Of a DNA stretch of 64,000 nucleotides, positions 34,101 to 46,094 are shown piece by piece. Under the pieces are notes generated by a model. The model worked only from the letters and a program-made list of their open reading frames with translations. It made no database searches and was not told where the DNA came from. The stretch spans positions 1 through 64,000 of the forward strand of contig JADNRV010000081.1 of NCBI GenBank assembly GCA_015499995.1, given 5' to 3'. The stretch comes from Flammula alnicola (Eukaryota; Basidiomycota; Agaricomycetes; Agaricales; Strophariaceae). The position numbers and the translations under genes were made by a program. How positions within the stretch are numbered: position 1 is the first letter of the stretch; each line of letters starts with the position of its first letter.

Positions 34101-35793
34101 ATTTCCGACCTATGATCTCCCCTGGCTTGACTGCTTCCCGTCCCTTCCCTATTCCGAGTCCACTGTCGAGGGTTGCCGGGCGCCAGTCGTGGACAGAGGA
34201 TGAAGATGATGATAGTGCTGGCAGAGTCAAAGATCCGGATGACAATGATGACGATGGGTACTCGCCTTCGCCCCAGTCTACGGACTCCGATTCGCCTGGG
34301 GGTTCGCACTCACCTCATCGGCGATCAAGGCCTTCGAATGTAAACGCAAACTCCAATGCCCGCCGCAGGAGCTCGGCCCACATCAAGTCGCGCAGTCGCA
34401 GTTCGACGGTTGCCTCACTCCCTGCGCCGACTAGGCCGTTGATCCATCATGATTCAACCAACAGCATACGTACTGTTACCGCTGCTGGTGGAGAAACTCC
34501 ATCAAAGGACAGGGATTTCGCCTACGAGAATAGAGAGGGTAATCACAACGACGTTGAGGCGGATGGTAATCCTCACCATCACCCACACCATACCCGTGCA
34601 GGTCATATGCGGGCGAAATCGCAGGCTATATCCGAGCTCGTGTTGAATCCGACGAGTAAAGCACCACCACACCCTGTTGCCGACTCGCAGCTAGACGCTT
34701 TACCGGACCAGAGCCTCTTGACTGAGAGACGAATAGAGAACATACGCATGGAGGACAGGCGATTCAGGGAGACGACCCTGAATGCCTTGAGGGATGCGTT
34801 GGATGAATTTGCCGAGGAGGTGAATTTTTTACGTTTTACCCCATGTTTTATGATCATATACATACTGATACTGGTCTTGTCATTCTCATAGGGTGAGGTG
34901 CAAATGTGTACTATGTTAGCTCTTGTTGCACCTTCAGAACTCAAGATTTCACAATCGCGAGCTGCACGTTTCCTCGATTCTTACATTGGTCAGTAAGCTG
35001 TTCATCAGGGACAAATCCAAAGGTATTGATAGACCCATTTCATGCAGAGCTTCTAACTCGTCTCCGGCTCTATACTTGTGCGGCGTACCTGCGAAAATAT
35101 TGCGAAATGGAAGAGATCCGCAAGGCGACCTTGGTATGTCTGCTACATTTATTTTGGCCAGATGTAGATCATTTATGTTCACTTATTCCTAGCGTGGAAC
35201 GATTATTTACACTTCTTGTGGAAAATGCCGGAAGCCCCTCCTGCTGCCAGCTGGAAGTTTTAATGGAAACGCCATCAGCAAAGGAGGATTCTCGTATTGC
35301 TTGGCCTGCAAAGCACCATGTGTTATGTGTTCAATCTGGTACGTCCCTGTCCTAGTTAATCTCTGGCTACTTTTATCAGACAGCGTCTTGTCACAGCCGA
35401 CTTCCCGTCCGTACCCTGTTGTTCCAATGTTCTATTTGCAACCACGGGGGTCATCAAGCATGTTACCGTCAATACTATCTCCAGCAACCCATGGTCGATC
35501 TTCCTACCTCTTTCCTACCCAACGACTCTAGGGGCCGAACATCAATACGGAAGCCTCCAGCCTCCGTCGAGGACGACTCGAGTTCGACTATCAGCTCGCA
35601 CAGCAGTGTGGCTGATACGTCCGTCTCACAGAACGACGCGAGTTCTACCACAAGTATACCGAGCGGCATGCCCGATACATCGGCTGCACAAAGCCCTGTG
35701 CATGCCAGCTCAAGGACGCTAGTTGGACATCCATGTGCTGCTGGCTGTGGGCATTACTGTTGGGCGGCAAATATGGATGCGGAAGATCTATGA
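31200..35793 (+). CDS. RTC1: RTC1/WDR24-like subunit of the SEA (GATOR2) complex
   Basis: The start MNASVPQLSIQTFLNPLE follows no better ATG. WD40 repeats come first: ILTSARNGELIMWDLNKS, CITGSADGHMRVWDLRDM, VVGLDNGTIYRWDLKMGQ, WLVSGGLDRCVKVWDL, RLAWRPGYECELAIVSN, and AVEIWDVRRGWIAKW with DIAFGDSHAIWAQHASGTFS. A long Ser/Pro-rich linker (33545-34818) with acidic and His-rich stretches follows. The C-terminal zinc region has CGKC, CLACKAPCVMCSIC, FQCSICNHGGHQACY and HPCAAGCGHYCW, the RING-like end of WDR24 and Rtc1. In yeast and animals the complex on the vacuole or lysosome opposes the GATOR1 GAP and so promotes TORC1 signalling in response to amino acids. Introns at 32866-32939 and 34819-34891 were set by homology. 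Confidence 0.88.
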
Positions 35794-36243
35794 CGGATGG
35801 ATCCATTCATCTCAGACCAAGTTTATTTAAATAAAATTGAGTGTATACTACTTTGTATTATTCATCATATTAGGCGGGAGCCCTACCACGCATAAGCTTA
35901 CCCCCAGTTACCCTGCCGAATTGGTCTTTTCATAACGCTGTTGCAGTGGATCTGCAGGCTCGCGTAGATTAGATTAGATTACTTATGTAGTAGCTTATAC
36001 ATGTCCAGCGCGACGCGGTGCAGATTCCAGAATATAAATAACCAACACATCGCCTGCGGTACTATACTATACGGCGCTGCCTCGACGTGTTTCCGAGATC
36101 AGACTGGACTACTCCAATTGCAACGCTTTCTATCATTATAAATAAGTCGTTCAATGATCAAGTGAACGACTCCGAGATAGCCATATCCTTGTAATTCTAA
36201 TACAGCGCTTCAGCCTCTCCCTGTCTACGATAACGTCGGTTAG
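35794..36243. other. Convergent intergenic region
   Basis: It lies between two 3' ends. TAGATTAGATTAGATTA at about 35965 is a short tandem repeat. No gene seen. Confidence 0.45.
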
Positions 36244-38633
36244 CTAAAGTATCCAGATAAAGCAGATCAACCACAGCCAGCCATGTGAATGCAATCTTAT
36301 TGCTGCAGAAGTTAGGGCTTCTGCAGACGTTATTAGGGTTTGACCTGACATGATCTCTGTAAACATCTGGGCAGCAGCCTGGCCATAGGCCAAAGCGCCA
36401 AACTTTTGAATTTTAGGTGAATTATTGGAAGGTTTATATACGTCTTGTGATTGACGTCGCTTACCTTGTAGGCTGGAACTTCATGCCCAGCGCCGTAAAT
36501 ACGTACGTAGGTGAAATTACCGGCCTCCTTTAATTGTCCAGCTTTTTGGCCTGCGACCTCATATGTTTGGAACTTCTGCTGTTTGTATGTTGAAGTAAAC
36601 GTAGTATTGAGACTGTCGACCTATTAACATATTTATTAAGATGGAGCGGCTCAGTAAAAGTTGAATGTCACCATAGCTTCAACTCCATTGAAGTTCAAGA
36701 TGTAATCCTGTAGGCCAGTTAGTCCGAGCTTCGGGCACCAGGTAGACATGCTCGTACAGCATCACCATCGTATATAATTGTTCGAATCTGAAATTTAAAT
36801 TGAGTCAGTCATCATGTTGAAGTGATGAGGTCAAGTCCTTACACCGGCGTTGATCACAGTTTCGAGGGCGGGGCGCGAATTTCGCATCCAATCACCTAGA
36901 ATCGGGTCATTCACAACGTATCAGACACCTTATATCCACCGGAATAGTTTGTTTCGCACCTGTTATCGCAAATTGGAAGTAAACATCATTGCTACTCTCT
37001 GTCCAGTTGACTTCGGCGCCTATGGAATTTTGAATCGAATTTAAATATTGAGTTAAATCAGCGGGATATGGATCAGGGTTCATCGTCGGGACGTAGTAGA
37101 CCTGTGAATTTGGCTTTAGGCTGCCCTTTGGTCGAGCTCCCCAGGAATGTCTCTCACATCAAAATTCCCAGCAAGAGGGTCCAGAATATTGGTGTTGCAA
37201 AACTCTTGTGCGTCGGAGCACACTGTATCGTTTCCTCCGTTATAACATGCGTTGATCTGCGATATCATTCTTTTCAATGACATGCATACGATTATCGTAC
37301 GACTCGAAGATCACCTTTGCTTGGCAGCCATTCGGCATGGACCAAGCTGTTTGGGCGACGCCAACGATGAACCGTAGTCCTGTCCGATTAGATAATCATG
37401 CAGGATCAGGATGCAGTTTCGTATTGTCTGATGAGGATGTCTTGTCTCTGTCATCGTCTGCAGCAGATCTGCCTCCACGATGTCGAGACTAGGGATGTTG
37501 TTCGCGGCATACGTAAGATATCCCGGGTATTGGACCAAAGGATCCTGTCGAGACGTGTCTTATCAGTACTTTAGACTCCGGCTGAAAGTGTTGACGACAT
37601 ACTGTTAGACCATCACCAATCCCAAGGACTTTGAGGTTTAGCGTGATACCAGACACCGTTCCATTTGCGATGGCCGCGTTTTGGGAAAGGAAATAACTAT
37701 TTGCGGGGCGCACAATTTGTTACTTATAAGACGTCTCGCGAAGATAAAGGCGAAAATTCTTACGCCGCGAACGTCGGTCCATAATGCCCACCGTAACTGC
37801 AATGATATACTCAGTATCATCCACCAATCGATTCAATAGTCGATATACTGACGACTCTGTCCAAATCGCCAAGTCATTTCCTTTATACTTGGAAAATCTC
37901 GAATCGGAAAGAAAGATTTGCATAAACGTCCAGATATCAGCAGCTGCCTGCTGAGATGTTCCTACTCGCTCAATGTTTCCGTGCGAGAAACCTGTTCCGA
38001 CAGGTTGATCAATATACAAGACGTTTGACTCATTATTCCATGAGAATGGGTTGAGAGTGACCGAAGAGCTGTCGTTGGTAATTCGACATGGGCCGTGTTC
38101 TTGGAAAAGGCCAATCATGCTCGAGCTGCCCGGCTGTATCGAAATTGTTGACAGTGTCATGATTTGAGGTTAATGCGTAACGACTTACTCCGCCGTTGAA
38201 CCATAGGGTGAGAGGGGCTGAATCTGGGCTGTTGCGAGCTGCGAAGAACCAAAACCTTTGACAGAGTTAATAAACTTGCGCAGAGGTTTGCGATGAGAGA
38301 GATGGCATACCAGATGCTATCCGTTGAGGTTAGATCGCCATACCCTGACGCTTGGTAAACCCCATGAGTAGTTTCTGGGACACGGCCGGTTTCAGAAACG
38401 TGTCACAGATAGATGTCAATTCTGGACAGTATCCACGTACCACAAATACCAGATTGTTCGACGATGCGCAGTTTTCCCGGCGTCGTGTTTGAAGCCAGCA
38501 GGGATTGCGTTTTGTCAAGATCTGCCACTGGGACAGAGTGTGGGACACCACCTAGTATGCCACCAACTACTGGAATCTGCCTGCAGAGTCCAGACCAGGG
38601 AAGCAGAGCTAATACTGACAACGAGAGCAGCAT
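36244..38633 (-). CDS. Secreted serine carboxypeptidase (S10 family)
   Basis: The minus-strand start MLLSLSVLALLPWSGLC is a signal peptide. Exons then read FWFFAARNSPDSAPLTLWFN, SSMIGLFQEHGPCRI and NVLYIDQPVGTGFSHG. The nucleophile serine is in WTESYGGHYGP (intron GTCAGT to ATTGCAG inside the codon). The Asp is in IIYDGDADYILN and the His in RIYGAGHEVPAY, so the catalytic triad is complete. The C terminus ends in a hydrophobic stretch (HGWLWLICFIWIL), which could be a GPI-anchor signal or membrane tail. Members cleave C-terminal residues from peptides in the vacuole or outside the cell. Its promoter and first 12 codons also occur in duplication block A. Confidence 0.85.
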
Positions 38634-38822
38634 GGCGGGTATGCGTCAAGAATGTGAGAATTCGTCCTTTAAGGGAGTGGGAACTCCCCCCTCTTGATTT
38701 CTCGGTCTCCAAGCTAGGGCGATGTTACAACATAGGTGATAGCTGCATAGCCTCAACAAGCCAATGATGCTTTTGATGTACAGCAAGCCACCGCAGGAAA
38801 CCGCGTGGACAAGGTAAGAAAA
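38600..38822 (-). repeat. Inverted duplication block B, carboxypeptidase-promoter part
   Basis: The reverse complement matches 7831-8019 plus 8761-8784 of block A. It covers the promoter of the intact carboxypeptidase and its first codons. It is separated from the rest of block B by the ACR3 segment. Confidence 0.8.
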
Positions 38823-39308
38823 CGTAATGGGGTAACCTGGGGTTGTTTGCAACCTGTCAAAAATCCATTGTCGGGCCTCCAGATATGGTCAGCACAGTGA
38901 AGCCGACCGTGACCACACCGGGCATTAATACGCCAAAAAAGATTTGTTAGAAATTAGAATATCTAACATTCGACGATGAATTTATGATAAATTATAACCA
39001 TACCTCATCGTAGGTCGGTAAGTTGGTCATTGCCAGTGATGTGCAGACTGTCGTCCTTGGTTGCTGCCAGGGAATCCGCCGTTGACCGTGATGACTCCAA
39101 CGAGTTAAATCCGGTGTAGGTCCTTTTCGTACCTAAATTGCTAGCATTTCCTCTAAAAGTCACTTACGTAAAATGTAACACCAGTTGCGGTCAAAATCAA
39201 CAACTTTCCTTATCTCAAACCACCTACAGCGCAGAGGGATTTATGCCTTTCGACCTTCCAGAATATCCTCTCACCCACAACTTTGACCTTCACGAAGAAG
39301 GCTGAGAC
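38823..39308. other. Upstream region of the ACR3 gene
   Basis: This region has no counterpart in block A. It holds the promoters of the divergent carboxypeptidase and ACR3 genes. No further gene seen. Confidence 0.45.
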
Positions 39309-40758
39309 ATGGTACAAATGGGTAGCTCGACTTCGACTGCTGAAAAGAAAGTGAAACCTCCTTGTACGTTCTGCTTGCTGCATGCTTACTTCCAAGGTCT
39401 CATCAGCCTTTCCAGCACCATTCCAGGAGCTCGATGTTTTGGATCGATTTTTGCCCCTTCTTGTCCTTCTCTCGATGATCCTCGGAGTCATACTGGGAGA
39501 ATTCGTGCCGTCTGTCAAAAATGCCCTTGACACGGTAAAGCTGGACAGTGTATCCGTTCGTAAGTTGTACATCTTTGTCAAGATCTTCTCACTCGATATA
39601 CCTTGCTAGCGATTGCGATGGGACTCGTAATCATGATGTGGCCTCCTCTTGCAAAAGTCCAATACGAGAAACTTCCGAGCGCATTCAAGACAACTCGGCT
39701 ATGGAAGCACATTGGAATATCCATGGCCTTAAACTGGATCGCTGGCCCATTGGTTATGATATCATTGGCTTGGGCGACTTTACCCGACCTACCTACGTAT
39801 AGAACGGGGGTGATCATAGTTGGAGTCGCTCGATGCATTGCCATGGTCGTTATTTGGGTGGACGTCGCTCGAGGAGATGGTGACTATGCCGCCCTTCTCG
39901 TAGTCATAAACGCCCTCCTGCAAATCGTCCTATTCTCTCCATATTGCATTTTATTTATCAATATTATCGGTGGTGGAGGCCAAGAGTCGTCAGTTCATGT
40001 GTCGTACTCGAACGTCGCTATATCTGTCTTGATTGTGAGTTGTCTTTAGAAACCTATATAAAACATGAACTGACATTTTTGCTTACTAGTACCTCGGGAT
40101 GCCTCTCGTGGCCGGCCTCATAACCCGATACGGCATAATCGCCCTCACGAGTAGGGAATTCTTCGACAAGAAGTTCTTTCCCTATTTCTCTCCCCTGTCC
40201 GTGATCGGATTGCTCTACACAATTATCGTTCTATTCTCATACCAAGGACACCATATTCTGCACAACCTTGGTCCCGTCTTTCGCGTCATCGTCCCACAGG
40301 TTCTATACTTCCTCATAGTGTGGAATTCGACTTTCTTCCTGATCCATTATTTGTCGCGCCGAGAAGCTCCAGGAAAGAACGTTTTTGGATACGAGATGGC
40401 CGTCGTCCAGGCGTTCACGGCCGCGAGCAATAACTTCGTGGGTGCTAGGTTGCCTGTATATTCTCATGATGTTTACTGAAAGGGAACTTTTCTTCAGGAA
40501 CTCGCAATAGCGGTAGCAATTTCGGTGTACGGTGTGAACTCTGAACAGGCGCTCGCAGCAACGATTGGACCTCTTACCGAGGTTCCTGTCCTCCTTAGTC
40601 TGGCCTGGGTTGCACTCTACTTAAAACAGAAACTCAAATGGGCTCCGAAGGAACAATCGGAAACTGCAAGTACAGAAATGGGAGAAGGTTCTCTCAACGC
40701 CGAGAACTTGCAGGACACTGTGAGTCGAGAGAAGGACCAGATTTCGGAGAAGACTTAG
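39309..40758 (+). CDS. ACR3: ACR3-type arsenite efflux carrier
   Basis: Exons read [124 protein letters not shown] and [29 protein letters not shown] and [15 protein letters not shown] are family signatures, and the Cys in ARCIAM is needed for arsenite transport in studied members. About ten membrane helices fit the BART superfamily. The carrier exports As(III), and in yeast also Sb(III), at the plasma membrane using the proton gradient. The first intron (donor GTACGT, acceptor CTTTCCAG) gives PPSPFQELDV; an alternative start ATG lies at 39318. No arsenate reductase gene is adjacent. Confidence 0.9.
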
Positions 40759-40984
40759 AATTCGCGGGTTACTGCGGAGAAGACACAATGATTCGTTTAT
40801 TGGGCGATAGCCCCGTCTTAGTGATACTGATAAATTTTGCATGTTGCTTTATACTTTTATCATCAGGATGGATCCTTAGATGTGTACAGTATATTACAAG
40901 GAGATAATTAGAGATAATTATTAACTTCAAGAACAGCAACTACATTTGTAAGGTAGCAGTTTTTATCTCAAAGCAGACTGCCTG
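40759..40984. other. ACR3 3' flank
   Basis: AT-rich, ends at the junction with block B. GAGATAATTAGAGATAATTA near 40900 is a short tandem repeat. No gene. Confidence 0.4.
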
Positions 40985-41227
40985 TGCTTGCGGAAATCCC
41001 AAGGTCCATGGTGGACGAAAAGCTTGGCGAACACAGGCAAATCCAAATAGACGACAAGATGACCAGTCTCCCAGAAGAGCGAGAAAGCTGCTTTGTAATC
41101 TGTTAACGATGCAAGTGGACGAAATAAATATGTCTTTCAAGTACATTGAAATGACTCAACTTACACTCACGACGAGGGCAAAAGTCTTCATAGGTTCAGA
41201 TTGAAAAAGAGCAACCACCTGACACCA

Positions 41228-43653
41228 TCAAATCCTCGCAGGCTTGGCCCGGTCCTCCAGTACATTCTTCACCCCGTCTTCCAAACCGCCATCTCTTTCT
41301 CTAGCTCCACAGCCAGCTTCCGCACGCTCTGCGCACCTCCCCCCCTCATTCTTCCCTCCTCCAAATCCAATCACAAGCTCCGCACGCGCGCGCAGGAGCG
41401 TCTCATACGCCAGCTTGAGCCGCGGCGGGCCGGAGGGCGGGTACGCCGGTGGCGTCATGGCATTCCTAACGGCGTTGGCGAAGGCGGGGCTCTACGTGCG
41501 CCGGGTCAGGTTCGTCAACGCTTAACAGTTTCCCGAGCTCCGCGAGCGCGATACCGCGCACGGGATGACCTTCTACAAGGATCTGGCTCAGCCCCGTGCT
41601 GGCGCGCGTTGCGGCGCGGATAGCATCGTCCAGTGCCTCCTGGGCCTCTTTCCTCCCGACGGTCGCCGTGTGGGTGGTATCTTGCAATTGCGCTTGCGCT
41701 TGTACCCCTGGAGAAAGCACTTCTTCGATGGCTGGATCCATGGAAGGGAGGTGCGTTATGAGCAGGGACGAATTTAATCGCGAGAGTGCGAGGAGGGGAT
41801 GCGATCCTGGGACGAGACCGGCAGAAATTAGGATGGGAATTAATTTCGTGGTGAGCTGGATGGATTTTTGCGGGTCTGCAATAACTTGGATGAGCGGGTA
41901 ATTCAATTAATTGTTATTAAGACGAGAGCGTACTCGAAACCTGTAGTGCTTCTGCTTTATCCAATGCCTCTTGGCCGACACGGATGGCATCGAGGACCGC
42001 GTCGGTGTCTTTCACAGGGGCTTTACACCTACTGCAGCGAGTTAAGCTATTTTCTAAAAAGAAACGTACTCAATAAGGCTCAAAACGTCAGTGAGAACAT
42101 CACTACTGACCTTCGGTCGGCAACGGGCAAACGCCGCCGCATTTTTTTGGACACCACATCGCTTCCCTCAGGTCAATGGGACTACCCGGAGGAGGGGCAC
42201 ATAGCGTGCACTGGCATGTAAAATGATATGTCTCTTTCAAGATTTTCTGCCTTTTTTCACGGGGAAGAGTGGTATCGATATACGCCGTGAGGATCTATGA
42301 AGTGGCGTGAGACGGGTGGCAAGCCAAGGAAAGGTAAGACATACTTCTTCATCTGGCGCGATGTGCTTGAGAGCGATCACCTGCATCAGGGGCTCCTCGT
42401 CTTTCGTGGACTCGCCTCCAGCACGAGGGAATACGACGACGGCGTTTGGGTCACACGAGTGATTGATGAGTGCAACTGCTGGCGAGACACATGCTCCCAG
42501 GGGTTCCAAAGCAGGCGTAGAAACCGTGAACGTATTCGTTGTGAGCTACTGGGCTAGTGATTAGGAGGTGTCGCATTCAAACAGGAATAATTAGAATACG
42601 AACCCGTGAAATAAGGTCAACAAGGTCAGCTGCACTCTGCATACCGTATTCTGCCAGCTCTTGTGGTGAATTAAGCCCGAGAAAGTGTACCAGGGCATGA
42701 GCGAGCTGAGCATACATCTGTGACTCTTGAGAATTGGGGTCTTTGTTTAGCGATGTGCGATCTGGTGAAGTAATAAGCACCGGTGCCGAGAAAGCAAATT
42801 TGAAGAAAAGAACGCACGAGACTGCAACGCGTCTATTTCTCGTGCCTACCGGAAGTTGTTAGAGACTAGTAAGGCCGCGACATGGGATAAGACGTACCCA
42901 AACACTATCGTGCCCTAATTTCTGCTTCCTCCACACTATTCTAGCAAGACACCGGATTGCATCGCCAGGGATAACCAAAGAGTCCGACCCAGATCTCTGC
43001 AATGATGAAGACCATCGCTGGATCGCGGTACATTCCTGCCTGTGAAATGTCCAATCTCTACTTTGACATTTCTAGGCAAGTTTTGATCAGCCAAGTGTTC
43101 AAAAGACTCAAATTTTTTACTTACCGCGTCACAGTAATACAACACCTTACAGCCAGTACATCGCCTCAATGACCCACTTTTTGGCGCAAAACATGTCGAG
43201 CAGTGTTCTTCGAGATTTTTGTTTGACAACGCGGCGACGTGTGGTTTCAGAGATAGCAAGACATCGCCTGCACTTGTACTGGATTTAAGACGCGACAGAA
43301 TCGGGCTAAAATACTCGACTCACCGGGCCTCCGAGGATATTTAGTGTATAAGCCCCTCTCTTTTCCTGAATCGCCGCTGCTCATCCGAACATCTAGAGCT
43401 GGAGGAATGGACGCGTAGAGACCATTAACAATTAACGGGATTGGACCAGTTATCGGGGTGGAAAGCGCGTCTTCAGGAGAATTCTCGGTATCGATGACTT
43501 CCATATCATTTGTCGAGTCTGTAGGTTCGTCCTGCGCTGCCTGAGAAGCGCTGGAAATAGATGGTTTGCTCTGTTGTGCAGTGAGGAAGCCGTGGCGTAA
43601 GTCCTTGTTTCCTTCGCTTTCCTCTGTTGCTTGAGTGTGGTGAAATCAGACAT
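41228..43653 (-). pseudogene. MYND/SET gene, copy B, decayed
   Basis: It keeps the exon layout of copy A, including MYND cysteines, NHSCDPNAVVVF and the small 28-nt exon. Relative to A there is a net 5-nt gain in exon 1 (about 43565-43585), which shifts the N-terminal 60 codons out of frame. In the last exon there are losses of 7 nt (near 41487), 1 nt (near 41463) and 2 nt (near 41340). The two C-terminal open pieces (41466-41906 and 41228-41458) are therefore in different frames. A shorter protein from the ATG at 43504 would keep the MYND/SET core but lose the normal C terminus. Several independent indels make real decay more likely than sequencing error. Confidence 0.8.
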
Positions 43654-44163
43654 ATTGGCCTAATATGCGAGAGTTCGTATTGAATATAAGGCAGCAACTC
43701 AGCGGAGACAAGCGAAGGAGAAACGTCTTCGTCTTTTGTTCACGTCGGGTCGACAGTCGTCTGTTGCTCTTCCCACGGTTGGCACGATTACGTCATATAC
43801 ATATTGTGTCAAGTTGTCAGTGTCACTTTGAGCGCCTGAGCTCGCCTGAGTCTACCAGCCTCTACCACTCTGCGCCTCCAACGAAGCTCTCGTTGGCTCT
43901 CGCCTTGCTTTCCGCCCACGTTATCCCTATGGTGCGCTGAAAATAGATTTGAAGAAGTTGAAGAAGGCTTTTTTTTTTCAGCTACATCATGATGCACCTG
44001 AACTCTCGCTGTGCTCTAATAATACTCGTTGCTTGAATCGCCCACGGGCCACTATCGCACAGCTTCATGTAAAGTGTCCTCGTGCAGTGACCATCCTTGC
44101 CAACACCTCCCTTATCCTATTCCTTGCTCGTCGACCCTTCACTAGACAAAGTAAACGCCCAAC
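43654..44163. promoter_or_regulatory. Divergent promoter, block B
   Basis: This 510-nt region is the counterpart of 4756-5156. It carries an extra segment around 43800-43920 rich in CTCGCCTGAG-like units that A lacks. It should drive both flanking genes. Confidence 0.5.
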
Positions 44164-45136
44164 ATGCCACTCTCTGCAGCTTCGGATGTCGGGCAAACTG
44201 TCAAGCCATCCGGCACACCTACTCCCGCGACCAACAAACCAAGACTCCTCACACTGGTTCTACTTGCATCAGGAGAGGGCGCTGATGGAAAGATAAAGAC
44301 GAATACGCACTCGTTCGAGCTCCAGCATCGTACCAGGCAAGTACCACGAGCAGCTTCTCGTTCAATCTTCCATATGTATGTCAATCCGCTGACCACGCTC
44401 TTGGGCGGTGATACTGCAGGAAGCTGTCGCCTCCGCTCTAAAAGCTCTAGGACGCTACATGTCAGAGCCACGAGCTGAGAACATCGAGCTGCTATGCCCT
44501 CTGCACAACAAGGACAAGAAATGGATCTGGGCGGGGATAGACCCTGCAGATTGGGACCTAGTTATGGAGGAAGTGAACGGGAAAGAGCTTGGTGTTCGCG
44601 AGAAAGATCACCTTGCGGCTGAATCTGAGGCTGTATTCGCCAATGGAAGTGTGATGCTCACCTGTGGACTTACTGAAATTGCCGATACAACTTGGTCCGA
44701 AGTTAATGCCAAAGACATAACGCCAAGAATTGATCGACCGAAATCATATACGGTGAGTTATTAGTTGGAAGTCGAAGCTCGCCCTTATCGTGTTTCGATT
44801 TATTACAAAATTTGAAGGAAGCTGTCGAATCCCTGAAGAACATATTAATGGCACAAGGCTACGTTGCGGGCGCCACGGACTTAAGATGTAAGTCCTTGTA
44901 TGCCACCTCCACTCTAAAGCAAAACTGAATACCTGAATCTAACAGCCAAGTTCAGATCTACAGGCAAGAATTTGAACGATTCTAAAATCAAATTCCATTC
45001 CTTCGTCTCCTCCAGAGGCGGTGTTCCGACGACCGATTTTTGGACGGATTTCCCAGATGAGGCATATACTGATGACGAGATATGGCGGATTGTTGTCCCC
45101 AAAGCCCACCAGATATTGGGATTTACTCTCCATTAA
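44164..45136 (+). CDS. Unknown protein, copy B, with shifted splice donor
   Basis: Exons 2 to 4 (44420-44752, 44818-44887, 44946-45136) align with copy A; exon 2 and exon 4 have identical lengths. Exon 1 lost 1 nt near 44291 (GCTGATGG against GCTAACGCC). The donor homologous to that of A is now GCAAGT at 44337, and using it would leave the frame broken (767 nt in total). A GT donor 4 nt downstream (GTACCA at 44341) makes exon 1 177 nt and the whole CDS 771 nt, again in frame, at the cost of about 18 altered residues (GADGKIKTNTHSFELQHRTR). Start MPLSAASDVGQTVKPSG, end HQILGFTLH. Function unknown. Confidence 0.6.
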
Positions 45137-45297
45137 ACCAGTACTGTATGGTGCGCTCGTAGCTCAGTTTTCCCAAATCATTGTCACTTCGTATGTGACT
45201 ACTAAGCCTTCAAGATAATTGCTTTAAGATCTCCTTCTCTTCAAATTTTGCGCTGTTGCCTGAGTCTGCTGGGATCAAAAGTAATCAAGATATATGC

Positions 45298-46094
45298 ATA
45301 GGATGTTTTTTTTATTTGCCTTGACGACTTACATAGCTAGTATAAGGACTTGATAAGGACCCCGCCATACCGAGACTCAAGGGAGACTACACAGTCTGAG
45401 GATCCACTGCACTTCCCATGATTGATTATGGACGTCATCCCAACGCCGACCAGCGTTTGACCAGCGGTAACATCTGTGCAACCTTGGTGCAACATCTGTC
45501 CCTCTACCAGGCTCCCGATTTTCTGCCAAGCTCCTCTCAACATTGTCTCGAAGAGGACATCCGGTACCTTTTACGCTGATATCGTCATTTCATCGTCCCA
45601 GACGCCTCACGCAGGTCACCAAACTATGCCGTCTGGCTTATTTCCAACGCTACATGTATACATGCACCTATGGCCAATGCAATCTCCTCATTGAGATTTC
45701 GAAATAGAAATACCGCAAAATCTTACCCTGGTTAGGTATTATCGACGCGATACTTTGAAATGGCCCGACTATTCCAACTTGGTTCCTACTGAAGTCCGCT
45801 TGGGTGCGCTTTGGACTGAACAATGGTATGCAAGTCAAGGCTCCTTCGTGGCACATCTGTCGTAAAACCCTGGAAATGGCCCATCATTTTTTTTACTGGG
45901 AATATATAATGCAACGCATCCGTCAACCTATGCGTATCGGGTTTCATTTCAACCACAACACTCTAAACTCCTACCTCCCTTCCCAAATTCCGTCTCGGCT
46001 ACCTGCGATACATCATCCTTTCAACATACCAGACGTACAGACGTGCAGGCTTCAGACATAACCACAAATAGATAAATTCCTTCCTACGAACACG
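45298..46094. other. Intergenic, no gene seen
   Basis: It contains only short open frames on both strands. The last ~100 nt before 46095 should contain the promoter of the kinase-like gene. Confidence 0.4.

Larger units (their letters stand above)
40985..45297 (-). repeat. Inverted segmental duplication, block B (main part)
   Basis: The reverse complement matches 3638-7830. Gene order and all intron positions are shared with block A, but there are several coding indels in the SET gene and an extra ~110 nt in the divergent promoter. The right edge is at about 45297, beyond which A and B differ. Confidence 0.85.

Noticed and set aside
3638..45297. Inverted arms as a haplotype or assembly artefact
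   Set aside because: Substantial sequence divergence, a transposon in only one arm and ACR3 in only one arm argue for a genuine old duplication, though long reads would settle it.
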